The notes under the pieces were generated by a model. It was not told where the DNA came from and searched no databases. It was given only the letters and a program-made list of their open reading frames with translations. DNA of 59,354 bases from Parvularcula sp. (lineage in GTDB: Bacteria > Pseudomonadota > Alphaproteobacteria > Caulobacterales > Parvularculaceae), in NCBI GenBank assembly GCA_002704915.1, contig PAIP01000029.1, positions 1 to 59,354 of the forward strand, written 5' to 3'. Positions 52,851-59,354 of this stretch are shown piece by piece (position 1 is the first letter of the stretch; each line of letters starts with the position of its first letter). Made by a program: the position numbers and the translations under genes.

Positions 52851-54416
52851 TCACCCCTGCTCCGCCGGCGCTGATTCGTTTTGGCGAAGCACCGTCTTCA
52901 ATATTTTGCCCGAAGGATTGCGCGGCAGCGCGTCCATAAACGTCACATATTTGGGAAGCTTGAAATCGGCGATCTTGCCTTTGAGAAAAGCCTTAACCCC
53001 ATCGGCGTCGATCTCGGCGCCGGGCCGTTTCACTGCCACGACTCTCACAACCTCTCCCCATTTTTCGTCAGGCGCGCCGACAACGGCGACCTCCAACAGA
53101 GCGGGACATTTCGCGAGGACGGCTTCTATTTCGGCCGGATAGATATTCTCGCCGCCGGAGATGATCATGTCCTTGATGCGGTCAACCACGTAGACATAAC
53201 CATTTTCATCTTTATAGCCGGCGTCGCCCGACCAGTACCATCCGTCGCGCAAAGCCTCCGCCGTCGCATCGGGCTTATTCCAATAGCCGTCCATCACAAA
53301 GCCGGACCGTGCGACGATCTCCCCGGTTTCGCCCTGGGGTTTTTCGGCGCCGGTGACAGGATCGCAGATTTTGACCTCGCAACCGGGCAGCGCCTGTCCT
53401 GCGGAAACCCGCTGCGTTTTTCCTTTTGCGTGATCGTCATGCGCCAACACCGTGACGCCGCCCGTCGTTTCAGTCATGCCGTAAAACTGTGTGAAAGTCG
53501 CGTTCGGCATCGCAGCCATCGCCGCATCCAGCAAAGGTTCCGGCATGGGCGCCGCGCCGTAACTTATGCAGGCGAACTTTTCGAGCGACGCGCCCGCCTG
53601 CTTCGCTGCCTCAAGTATCATCATGATCATCGCCGGCACGAGAAATGAACTGAGCGGCGCCTCGCCTTGCGCTTCGCTGACGATCGCGGCGGGGTCGAAC
53701 TGGCGATGCTGAATGATCGGCATGGAACGCGCCACCGCCATGAAGCCGAAATTAACGCCGGCCACATGGAAATGCGGCAGGGCGTGCATGACAGCCTCAT
53801 CCTCCGTTTGCGGAAGAACAACGCCAGCCTCGGCGCCGGCCTTGCCGACTTCGTAATAGCATTGATTGGTCAGAACCACGCCCTTGGGAAGGCCTGTTGT
53901 GCCGCTTGTGTAGAGTTGGACAATGACATCGTCGGAGGACGGCTTGAAATCCGGCTCCGCGGCATCCTGACTATCCACCAGCGTGTCGAAACAGTCCTCT
54001 CCGCCACTTTCCAGGATCAGGGTCTGCACATCCGGCAGGCCGCCTTCCGCCGCAATGGCGTCGATAAAAGTTTTCTCTCCGATCAAAAGCGCCGGCTGGG
54101 CGTCGGCCAAAATCTGCGCCACTTCAGAGGGCGCAAGACGCCAGTTAATTGGCGTCATGACGGCCCCGATTTTCGCGGCGCCGAAAATCGCATCCCAGAA
54201 CGTCGCCACATTGCGCGCCAGCCAGGCGATGCGGTCCCCGCGCCCAACTCCGAGAGATAGGAACGCCTGCGCGGCGCGATTGGCGCGCTCGTTCATCTGA
54301 GCGTAGGAAAAGCGGCGGCCCTCGAAAATCAGCCCCGTTCGGTCCGGCTGGTCACTGGCCTGACGCCGGATCAGATCGGCGATGACGGTCGGATTCAAAA
54401 TCTCACGCTGGCTCAT
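52851..54416 (-). CDS. AMP-forming acyl-CoA synthetase
   Basis: The 521-residue ANL enzyme has the phosphate-binding loop [12 protein letters not shown], the [11 protein letters not shown] acyl-site motif, [22 protein letters not shown] and the catalytic Lys motif [11 protein letters not shown] near the end. It activates a fatty or branched acid as its CoA ester. It might supply the acyl-CoA pathways in the window, but its own regulation is separate. The start at 54416 follows AGGGAGACAG. Confidence 0.9.
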   Translation of the reverse strand: MSQREILNPTVIADLIRRQASDQPDRTGLIFEGRRFSYAQMNERANRAAQAFLSLGVGRGDRIAWLARNVATFWDAIFGAAKIGAVMTPINWRLAPSEVAQILADAQPALLIGEKTFIDAIAAEGGLPDVQTLILESGGEDCFDTLVDSQDAAEPDFKPSSDDVIVQLYTSGTTGLPKGVVLTNQCYYEVGKAGAEAGVVLPQTEDEAVMHALPHFHVAGVNFGFMAVARSMPIIQHRQFDPAAIVSEAQGEAPLSSFLVPAMIMMILEAAKQAGASLEKFACISYGAAPMPEPLLDAAMAAMPNATFTQFYGMTETTGGVTVLAHDDHAKGKTQRVSAGQALPGCEVKICDPVTGAEKPQGETGEIVARSGFVMDGYWNKPDATAEALRDGWYWSGDAGYKDENGYVYVVDRIKDMIISGGENIYPAEIEAVLAKCPALLEVAVVGAPDEKWGEVVRVVAVKRPGAEIDADGVKAFLKGKIADFKLPKYVTFMDALPRNPSGKILKTVLRQNESAPAEQG

Positions 54417-54545
54417 CTGTCTCCCTGTCATTTTTTTGACAGCGATTATGCCCCGTTCATGGCCCGTGCGCAAAGCATGGCTGCCTTTGTCAGTTGCAGG
54501 CGGCCCCGGCTTCCCCTTAGCTATAGGAAGCCTGAGGAGAAAATC

Positions 54546-55511
54546 ATGCCGTCCCTATCCGAGCTCAAAGCAAAAATGCGCCTGCCCGTCATCGGCGCGC
54601 CGATGTTCATCGTATCCACGCCAAAACTTGTGATCGCGCAGTGCAAATCCGGGGTGATCGGCTCCTTCCCTGCGCTGAATGCGCGGCCCGCAGAGATGCT
54701 CGACAAATGGCTCGTGGAGATCAAGGACGAACTCGCCCGGCATGAGGAATCGCAACCCAACCTGCCGCCGGCGCCCTTTGCTGTGAACCAGATCGTTCAC
54801 CGCACAAATGAACGGCTGATGCACGATGTGGAAGCCTGCGTGAAGCACAAGGTTCCGGTCGTCATCACTTCACTCGGCGCCAGAGAGGAAGTTTACGAGG
54901 CGATCCATTCCTATGGCGGGATCGTCTTGCATGACGTCATCAACAACACTTTTGCGAAAAAGGCGATCGAGAAAGGCGCGGACGGCCTGATCTGCGTCGC
55001 CGCAGGCGCTGGCGGGCACGCCGGCGTCATTTCTCCCTTCGCCCTCGTTCAGGAAATCCGGGAATGGTTCGACGGCCCGCTCGCGCTTTCCGGATCCATT
55101 GCGCGCGGTCAGTCCGTGCTGGCGGCGGAAGCCATGGGCGCCGACTTCGCCTATATCGGCTCCGCCTTTATCGCCACGGAAGAAGCCAATGCAGACGATC
55201 CTTACAAGCAGGGAATTGTCGACGCCTACGCCGACGATATCGTCTATACGAACTATTTTTCGGGCGTCCACGGAAACTATCTGAAACCATCGATCCGGAA
55301 CGCCGGCATGGACCCGGATAATCTGCCGGAGAGCGATCCGTCCAAGATGGATTTCAAATCCGGCGGCGATAACGCCAAAAAAGTCTGGAAAGACATCTGG
55401 GGCTGCGGCCAGGGCGTCGGCGCCATCAAGGAAGTCAGCTCAACCGCAGCCTTTGTGGACCGGCTGGCGCGAGACTATGAGGCCGCCAAAGCCGCGATCT
55501 GCGCCCGGTAG
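54546..55511 (+). CDS. Nitronate monooxygenase family protein
   Basis: The 321-residue FMN TIM-barrel protein has [12 protein letters not shown], the phosphate-binding [16 protein letters not shown] segment (His in GGHAG) and [33 protein letters not shown]. This is the NMO/2-nitropropane dioxygenase family; members oxidise nitronates or act as NADH:quinone reductases. A GAGGAGAAAA site precedes the ATG. Confidence 0.88.
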   Translation: MPSLSELKAKMRLPVIGAPMFIVSTPKLVIAQCKSGVIGSFPALNARPAEMLDKWLVEIKDELARHEESQPNLPPAPFAVNQIVHRTNERLMHDVEACVKHKVPVVITSLGAREEVYEAIHSYGGIVLHDVINNTFAKKAIEKGADGLICVAAGAGGHAGVISPFALVQEIREWFDGPLALSGSIARGQSVLAAEAMGADFAYIGSAFIATEEANADDPYKQGIVDAYADDIVYTNYFSGVHGNYLKPSIRNAGMDPDNLPESDPSKMDFKSGGDNAKKVWKDIWGCGQGVGAIKEVSSTAAFVDRLARDYEAAKAAICAR

Positions 55512-55587
55512 CGCTGAGGAACTATTCCCGCAGAACACTGTTTTTTCTTCAATTCGCACGGAGCCTTGACGCGTAGGAGAAGAAAAC

Positions 55588-55770
55588 ATGTCTGGATTCG
55601 CAGCTTATATTCTGGGAGCCATTGTGCTCGCCATCGGTCTCGGGATTGGCGCGCATTTGTTGGGCGTGCCGCCGGTCTGGATCGGCGTTGGCGCGCTTGT
55701 CATTCTCGGAGCGGGCATCATGAGCGCCGCCGCTAAAACAAAGCGGCGCGGTTCGGCGGGACAATCCTGA
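55588..55770 (+). CDS. Small two-helix membrane protein
   Basis: The 60-residue protein has two hydrophobic helices (about 4-25 and 30-47) with a basic tail (KTKRRGSAGQS). A TAGGAGAAG site lies seven bases before the ATG, and a strong terminator follows it, so it appears to be a genuine short transcript. No family recognised. Confidence 0.65.
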   Translation: MSGFAAYILGAIVLAIGLGIGAHLLGVPPVWIGVGALVILGAGIMSAAAKTKRRGSAGQS

Positions 55771-55809
55771 CGCTGAAACACACATGACAAAAAACTGGCG
55801 ACAAGAAAC

Positions 55810-55839
55810 AAGCCGGAGGACCAATCCTCTGGCTTTTTT
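55810..55839 (+). terminator. Rho-independent terminator
   Basis: AAGCCGGAGGA and TCCTCTGGCTT (one G-T pair) form an 11-bp stem with a CCAA loop, followed by TTTT at the stem foot. It ends the transcript of the small membrane protein. Confidence 0.9.
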
Positions 55840-55864
55840 CGTTTGAACACCCCACATTCCGCTC

Positions 55865-56353
55865 ATGACAAAGACACCAGCCCGATTCATCGCTCTTTTT
55901 GCACTTGGCGCCCTCGCCGCCTGCGGGCGGGGCGAAAGCGAAGTTGGCGAATTCAAGAACGACTGGGTCGGCAACGAGATCAAGGTCGAGGCCCTGTCGG
56001 ACCCGAAGGTTGAAGGCGTCACCTGCCATCTTTCCCATTTCGACCGCGGTTTCTGGGACAGGGTCGCGAAAGGCAACTGGTTCGAAGATCCTTCCAACGC
56101 CTCCATCGCCTGCCGTCAGACGGGCCCGATCGTCATCGGCGACATCGATATGGGCAAGGATGGAGAGGAAGTTTTCTCCCAGCGCATCAGCCTTGTTTTC
56201 AAATCCATGGCCGTGCGGCGCATCTACGACCAGAAAAACGACACGCTGATCTATGTGGCCTTCAGCCGCCGCCCGGTGGAAGGCTCTGCGAAGATGGCCA
56301 TATCGACCATTGCGCTTTACGGCCAGGATGTGACGCGCCAGGAAGCCGAATAA
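55865..56353 (+). CDS. creA: CreA-family lipoprotein-like protein
   Basis: The 162-residue protein begins with a lipobox-like signal (FALGALAAC, Cys20) and contains IKVEALSDPKVEGVTCHLSHFDRG and ASIACRQTGPI, the two-Cys plan of the CreA family, which is periplasmic and of unknown function. The lipid-attached form differs from E. coli CreA, which has a cleaved signal. It is the gene before pyk. Confidence 0.85.
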   Translation: MTKTPARFIALFALGALAACGRGESEVGEFKNDWVGNEIKVEALSDPKVEGVTCHLSHFDRGFWDRVAKGNWFEDPSNASIACRQTGPIVIGDIDMGKDGEEVFSQRISLVFKSMAVRRIYDQKNDTLIYVAFSRRPVEGSAKMAISTIALYGQDVTRQEAE

Positions 56354-56414
56354 GACCTGCCCACGCCCTTTTTTACTGTTCTCAGGCGGCGCGAAACGTC
56401 TTAGCTTTCAGCGC

Positions 56415-57833
56415 ATGCGCAAACGTCTCTGCAAAATCGTCGCAACGATCGGACCGGCCAGCTCATCGCCCTCGATGCTGCGCCTCCTCTTCAATGCCGG
56501 CGTCGATGTCTTCCGCCTCAATATGAGCCATGGCGACCATGATAAGCTCGCGGGGATCGCCAAGGCGATCCGCGAAATCGAACGCGATACGGGCGTGCCC
56601 GTGGCCATGTTCGCCGACCTTCAGGGACCGAAAATCCGCACAGGCTCCTTTGACGGGGGCTCGATCAAGCTGCGTTATGGCGCCGAATACAAGCTGTCGC
56701 TGTCTTCGGAGTCGAATGACGACAGCGTCATCCCGATCCCGCACAAGGAGCTGCTCGACATTCTGGAGCCAGGCGACATTCTGAAACTCGATGACGGGCG
56801 CCTGCAGCTTACCATCACCGAACGCAACAGCCGCAGCATTATCGCCAAGGCGGACACGCCGGGCGAACTGAAAAACAAGAAAGGCATTAACGTCCCCGGC
56901 CGGCGTCTGCCGATTTCGGCCCTCACAGAAAAGGACCGCGCGGATCTCGATTTCGCGCTCTCTATCGGGGTCGACTATATCGCCCTCTCCTTCGTTCAGC
57001 ATCCGAGCGACGTCGAGGACGCGCGCGAGCTCATTGGCGGCCGCGCCGGGATCATTTCCAAGATCGAAAAACCTTCCGCCATCGATCATATTGACGAGAT
57101 CATCGACCTGTCCGATGCGATCATGGTGGCCCGCGGCGATCTTGGGGTCGAATGCGCGCCGGAAGACGTGCCCCTGCATCAGCGGCATATCGTGCGCACC
57201 TGCCGCAAGGTCGGCAAGCCGGTGATCGTGGCGACGCATATGCTCGAATCCATGGTGGAATCGATTTCGCCGACCCGGGCCGAAGCGTCGGATGTTTCCA
57301 CCGCCGTCTTTCAGGGCGCGGACGCCGTCATGCTGTCGGCGGAAACCGCCGTCGGCCGGCATCCGCCCACCGCCGTCGCCATCATGGACCGGATCATCGC
57401 CGCCACGGAACAGGACGATGACTCCGGCAGCTACAAGACCGTCGAGCGCGAAACCGAGGAATATACGACCGCAGACGCAATCACCCTTTCGGCAAGACGC
57501 ATCGCCGAAGTGCTCGATTGCAAATACGCCGTCGCCTACACCAAGACCGGGTCGACCGTTCAGCGGCTCTCGCGCGACCGGCCCCACTGCCCTGTTATCG
57601 CCGCCACGCCGGATGAGGATGTGGCGCGCAAGCTGGCGCTCTATTGGGGCGTGCGCTCCGTCGTCACCGAAGACATCTCGCATTTCCACGAAATGCTGGA
57701 AAAAGCCGACGCGCTCGCCAAGGCCAATGGCGGCGAGGACGGCGACCGCATCATCATTCTCGCCGGCTACCCCTTTGGCAGGCCCGGCAAGACCAATACC
57801 CTCAAAATCAGCCGTCTCGGCGCGATAGAGTAA
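56415..57833 (+). CDS. pyk: Pyruvate kinase
   Basis: The 472-residue protein has CKIVATIGPASSS, RLNMSHGD, the catalytic-Lys segment IISKIEKPSAIDHID, VARGDLGVE and VATHMLESM, so it is a full-length A-B-C domain enzyme turning phosphoenolpyruvate and ADP into pyruvate and ATP. It reads as the short type II-like form with a complete allosteric C domain. No ribosome binding site is evident upstream of the ATG. It probably forms its own unit. Confidence 0.95.
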   Translation: MRKRLCKIVATIGPASSSPSMLRLLFNAGVDVFRLNMSHGDHDKLAGIAKAIREIERDTGVPVAMFADLQGPKIRTGSFDGGSIKLRYGAEYKLSLSSESNDDSVIPIPHKELLDILEPGDILKLDDGRLQLTITERNSRSIIAKADTPGELKNKKGINVPGRRLPISALTEKDRADLDFALSIGVDYIALSFVQHPSDVEDARELIGGRAGIISKIEKPSAIDHIDEIIDLSDAIMVARGDLGVECAPEDVPLHQRHIVRTCRKVGKPVIVATHMLESMVESISPTRAEASDVSTAVFQGADAVMLSAETAVGRHPPTAVAIMDRIIAATEQDDDSGSYKTVERETEEYTTADAITLSARRIAEVLDCKYAVAYTKTGSTVQRLSRDRPHCPVIAATPDEDVARKLALYWGVRSVVTEDISHFHEMLEKADALAKANGGEDGDRIIILAGYPFGRPGKTNTLKISRLGAIE

Positions 57834-57911
57834 AAGCCCGTTCACCATACCTTAGGGAACTTTCTGCATAAGCCTTCTGTTCGGGGTGGGACGTAAGTGT
57901 GAGAGTGGGTT

Positions 57912-58118
57912 ATGCGAATCGTTTCAGGAAGCGACCAGGAGCTGTACATCATCACAGCAGACAACAATGTCTGCAGCTTCGTTGGCAGGAAGCCTGCGCG
58001 CGCCAACCCCTTGCATGATGCAGCGCCGCAGCCGGCCCGCGAGACAATTGCCGATGCTTTCATGTCAGCCTGCTCGAACTTCGCCGAGACAATCCAACGC
58101 AGCGCCTTTCGCCGGTAA
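57912..58118 (+). CDS. Small hypothetical protein
   Basis: The 68-residue frame (MRIVSGSDQELYIITADNNVC and following) is preceded by GAGAGTGGG and lies between pyk and the dienelactone hydrolase gene. It has two cysteines and a basic end and matches nothing I recognise. Codon use is similar to neighbours, but the evidence is only moderate. Confidence 0.4.
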   Translation: MRIVSGSDQELYIITADNNVCSFVGRKPARANPLHDAAPQPARETIADAFMSACSNFAETIQRSAFRR

Positions 58119-58151
58119 TTTTTCCGCAAGCCGCATCACAGGCGCGTAATG

Positions 58152-58170
58152 AAGGCTGACAAAAAGCCTT
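58152..58170 (+). repeat. Short hairpin between small gene and dienelactone hydrolase
   Basis: AAGGCT and AGCCTT flank a seven-base loop. No T-run follows, so termination is doubtful. Confidence 0.35.
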
Positions 58171-58215
58171 AAGACTGGCAAAACCTTCTTCGTTCGGAAA
58201 ATGAAGGAGAGACAT

Positions 58216-58923
58216 ATGGCGGTCAAAACGCGTTCATTCGATTACACAATCGACGGCAAGACGTTTGAAGCTTTCCTTGCGGCCCCTGACAGCGCGCCGA
58301 AACCGGGCATCCTTATTTGTCACGCATGGGCGGGTCGCTCTCCTTTTGAAAATGAAAAGGCCGAAGCGCTGGCGAAACTCGGATTTACGGGCGTCGCCAT
58401 CGATCTGTTCGGCAAGGGCGTGTTGGGTCAGTCCAAGGAAGAAAATCAGGAACTCATCAAGCCTTTCGTTGAAAACCGTCCCATGCTTCAGGAGCGCCTG
58501 AAAGCGAATATCGAGATGGTCAAGGAACAGGCCGAAGTCGACGGCGCGAAGATCGCCGCCATTGGCTTTTGCTTCGGGGGCTTGTGCGCGCTTGATGTCG
58601 CCCGCTCCAATGCGGACGCCGCAGGGGTTGTCAGTTTTCACGGCCTTCTCAACGCGCCGGGCAACACCGCCGATGAAATCAAACCGAAAGTGCTGGCGCT
58701 GCATGGCTGGGATGACCCAATGGCGACGCCCGACGACGTCAAAGCCTTTGGCGAGGAAATGACCAAGGCGAAAGCCGACTGGCAGCTCCACGCCTATGGC
58801 GGGACCATGCATGCATTCACCAACCCGCAGGCGAACGACCCGGATTTCGGCACCGTCTATGACGCCGACGCCGACCGGCGGTCCTGGCAGGCTATGCAGA
58901 ACTTTCTGACTGAGCTGTTTTAA
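58216..58923 (+). CDS. Dienelactone hydrolase family protein
   Basis: The 235-residue alpha/beta hydrolase has the GFCFGG nucleophile elbow (Cys in place of Ser, as in dienelactone hydrolase), the acidic residue in HGWDDPMA and the late His in GGTMHAFTNP. The Cys-Asp-His triad is complete. Real substrates of such proteins vary widely. An AAGGAGAG site precedes the ATG at 58216; the upstream ATG at 58201 overlaps that site. Confidence 0.88.
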   Translation: MAVKTRSFDYTIDGKTFEAFLAAPDSAPKPGILICHAWAGRSPFENEKAEALAKLGFTGVAIDLFGKGVLGQSKEENQELIKPFVENRPMLQERLKANIEMVKEQAEVDGAKIAAIGFCFGGLCALDVARSNADAAGVVSFHGLLNAPGNTADEIKPKVLALHGWDDPMATPDDVKAFGEEMTKAKADWQLHAYGGTMHAFTNPQANDPDFGTVYDADADRRSWQAMQNFLTELF

Positions 58924-59354
58924 CACCGTTTCATCAGTCACAATTTGTCTATAGCCGTGCCCCGCCGCGGCTCGCCTGAGCCCGAGCGTATAAGTTGGAG
59001 AGACATGCGGGGCGTGAAACGTCCGTCGCATAGTAATGTAATGGGCGCTTCACGCCCCGCACGCAGCTTTTACAGCACCGCCGCCCGTCCATGCGCCCAT
59101 GTTAGGCCAGGCCGCCCGTCTTTCGGACGGGCGCGAACGCAGGGTCCCGAGCGTGCGGCCGGCCAGCCTCGGGCCTGAGGTCCGTTACGCCTCTCCCGGG
59201 CCGCGCGCCGCGATCCGGATTACAAGGGACGGTAGGCCTCACATCTCTCCGCATCCGGACTAATCAGCATCATAAGCGAGGCCCGGAGGTGGTGGATAAC
59301 TATTCACCGATACTGGGTTTTATTGAAGAATTCGCATTATTGGGGTGTTTTTCC
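58924..59354 (+). other. Non-coding region rich in inverted repeats (candidate structured RNA)
   Basis: This 431-base stretch to the window edge has no credible gene. It holds TGCGGGGCGTGAA (59006-59018) against TTCACGCCCCGCA (59049-59061), a perfect 13-bp stem with a 30-base loop. It also has CGCCCGTC (59113-59120) against GACGGGCG (59126-59133) with a five-base loop, and several shorter GC-rich stems (for example GGCTC/GAGCC near 58970). Strand is arbitrary. A stable small RNA such as 6S is possible, but I cannot match a consensus. Confidence 0.35.

Noticed and set aside
56463-57848. A 461-residue open frame on the minus strand
   Set aside because: Antisense shadow of pyruvate kinase; long frames on the opposite strand are common in GC-rich genes.
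58924-59354. tRNA, tmRNA, RNase P RNA or SRP RNA at the right edge
   Set aside because: I found no T-loop with CCA end, no tmRNA start or tag-like frame, no RNase P GAGGAAAGTCC core and no SRP GGAAGGAAGCAGCC-type motif. 6S cannot be excluded.

Overview
The window is a stretch of an alphaproteobacterial chromosome. The 16S rRNA 5' part at the left edge reads as alphaproteobacterial. The lptF-lptG-lptD-surA-pdxA-ksgA gene order, a DUF3126 protein, a CC0125/CC1285-type lipoprotein and a VPLPA-CTERM protein fit a Parvularculales/Caulobacterales-like, aerobic, marine-type heterotroph. The family-level placement is inference. There is no sign of prophage, insertion sequence, plasmid or CRISPR. The left edge cuts a 16S gene, a usual place for a contig break.

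Layout. 1-750: 5' end of a 16S rRNA gene on the minus strand with leader, boxA-like site and promoter. 1031-6779: a GT87-type membrane glycosyltransferase, a patatin-like phospholipase, a CBS-domain protein, a frameshifted methyltransferase, a rhomboid protease, a tandem-PilZ protein and a GYF_2-type protein. 6780-7103: a non-coding leader with several strong inverted repeats ahead of phoH. 7104-12232: phoH, membrane proteins of unknown function, a DUF3126 protein and a PCu(A)C copper chaperone. 12596-17667: an ABC-F ATPase, a chorismate mutase-like protein, a methyltransferase, two hotdog thioesterases and a CaCA exchanger. 17664-20411 (minus): pepA, DUF1499, holC and a DksA-type protein. 20571-28466 (plus): the envelope-biogenesis run lptF, lptG, lptD, surA, pdxA, ksgA. 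28463-35273: mostly single accessory genes, including a tandem pair of glycine-zipper lipoproteins.

35341-39787 (minus) is a tyrosine/homogentisate catabolic unit: homogentisate 1,2-dioxygenase, a small CPWCG protein, a fumarylacetoacetate hydrolase-family enzyme and a TonB-dependent receptor. A perfect palindrome lies in its promoter. trxB follows on the plus strand. 40985-47649 (minus) is a compact operon closely resembling the acyclic-terpene utilisation (Atu) genes: carboxylase beta subunit (AtuC-like), a tiny membrane protein, citronellyl-CoA dehydrogenase (AtuD-like), enoyl-CoA hydratase (AtuE-like), biotin-carrying alpha subunit (AtuF-like) and a BKACE-family enzyme. A TetR regulator is divergent from it, and a near-perfect 24-bp palindrome sits between them. 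48378-55511 adds another thioesterase, a gamma-glutamylcyclotransferase, a cytochrome c-like lipoprotein, a GST, a second acyl-CoA dehydrogenase, a VPLPA-CTERM protein, an acyl-CoA synthetase and a nitronate monooxygenase. 55588-58923 holds small proteins, a CreA-family protein, pyruvate kinase and a dienelactone hydrolase. 58924-59354 has no gene but is rich in strong inverted repeats and may encode a structured RNA.

The points most worth following up are the structured phoH leader, the right-end structured region, the Atu-like operon with its extra BKACE and small membrane gene, and the G7 tract that breaks the methyltransferase frame.
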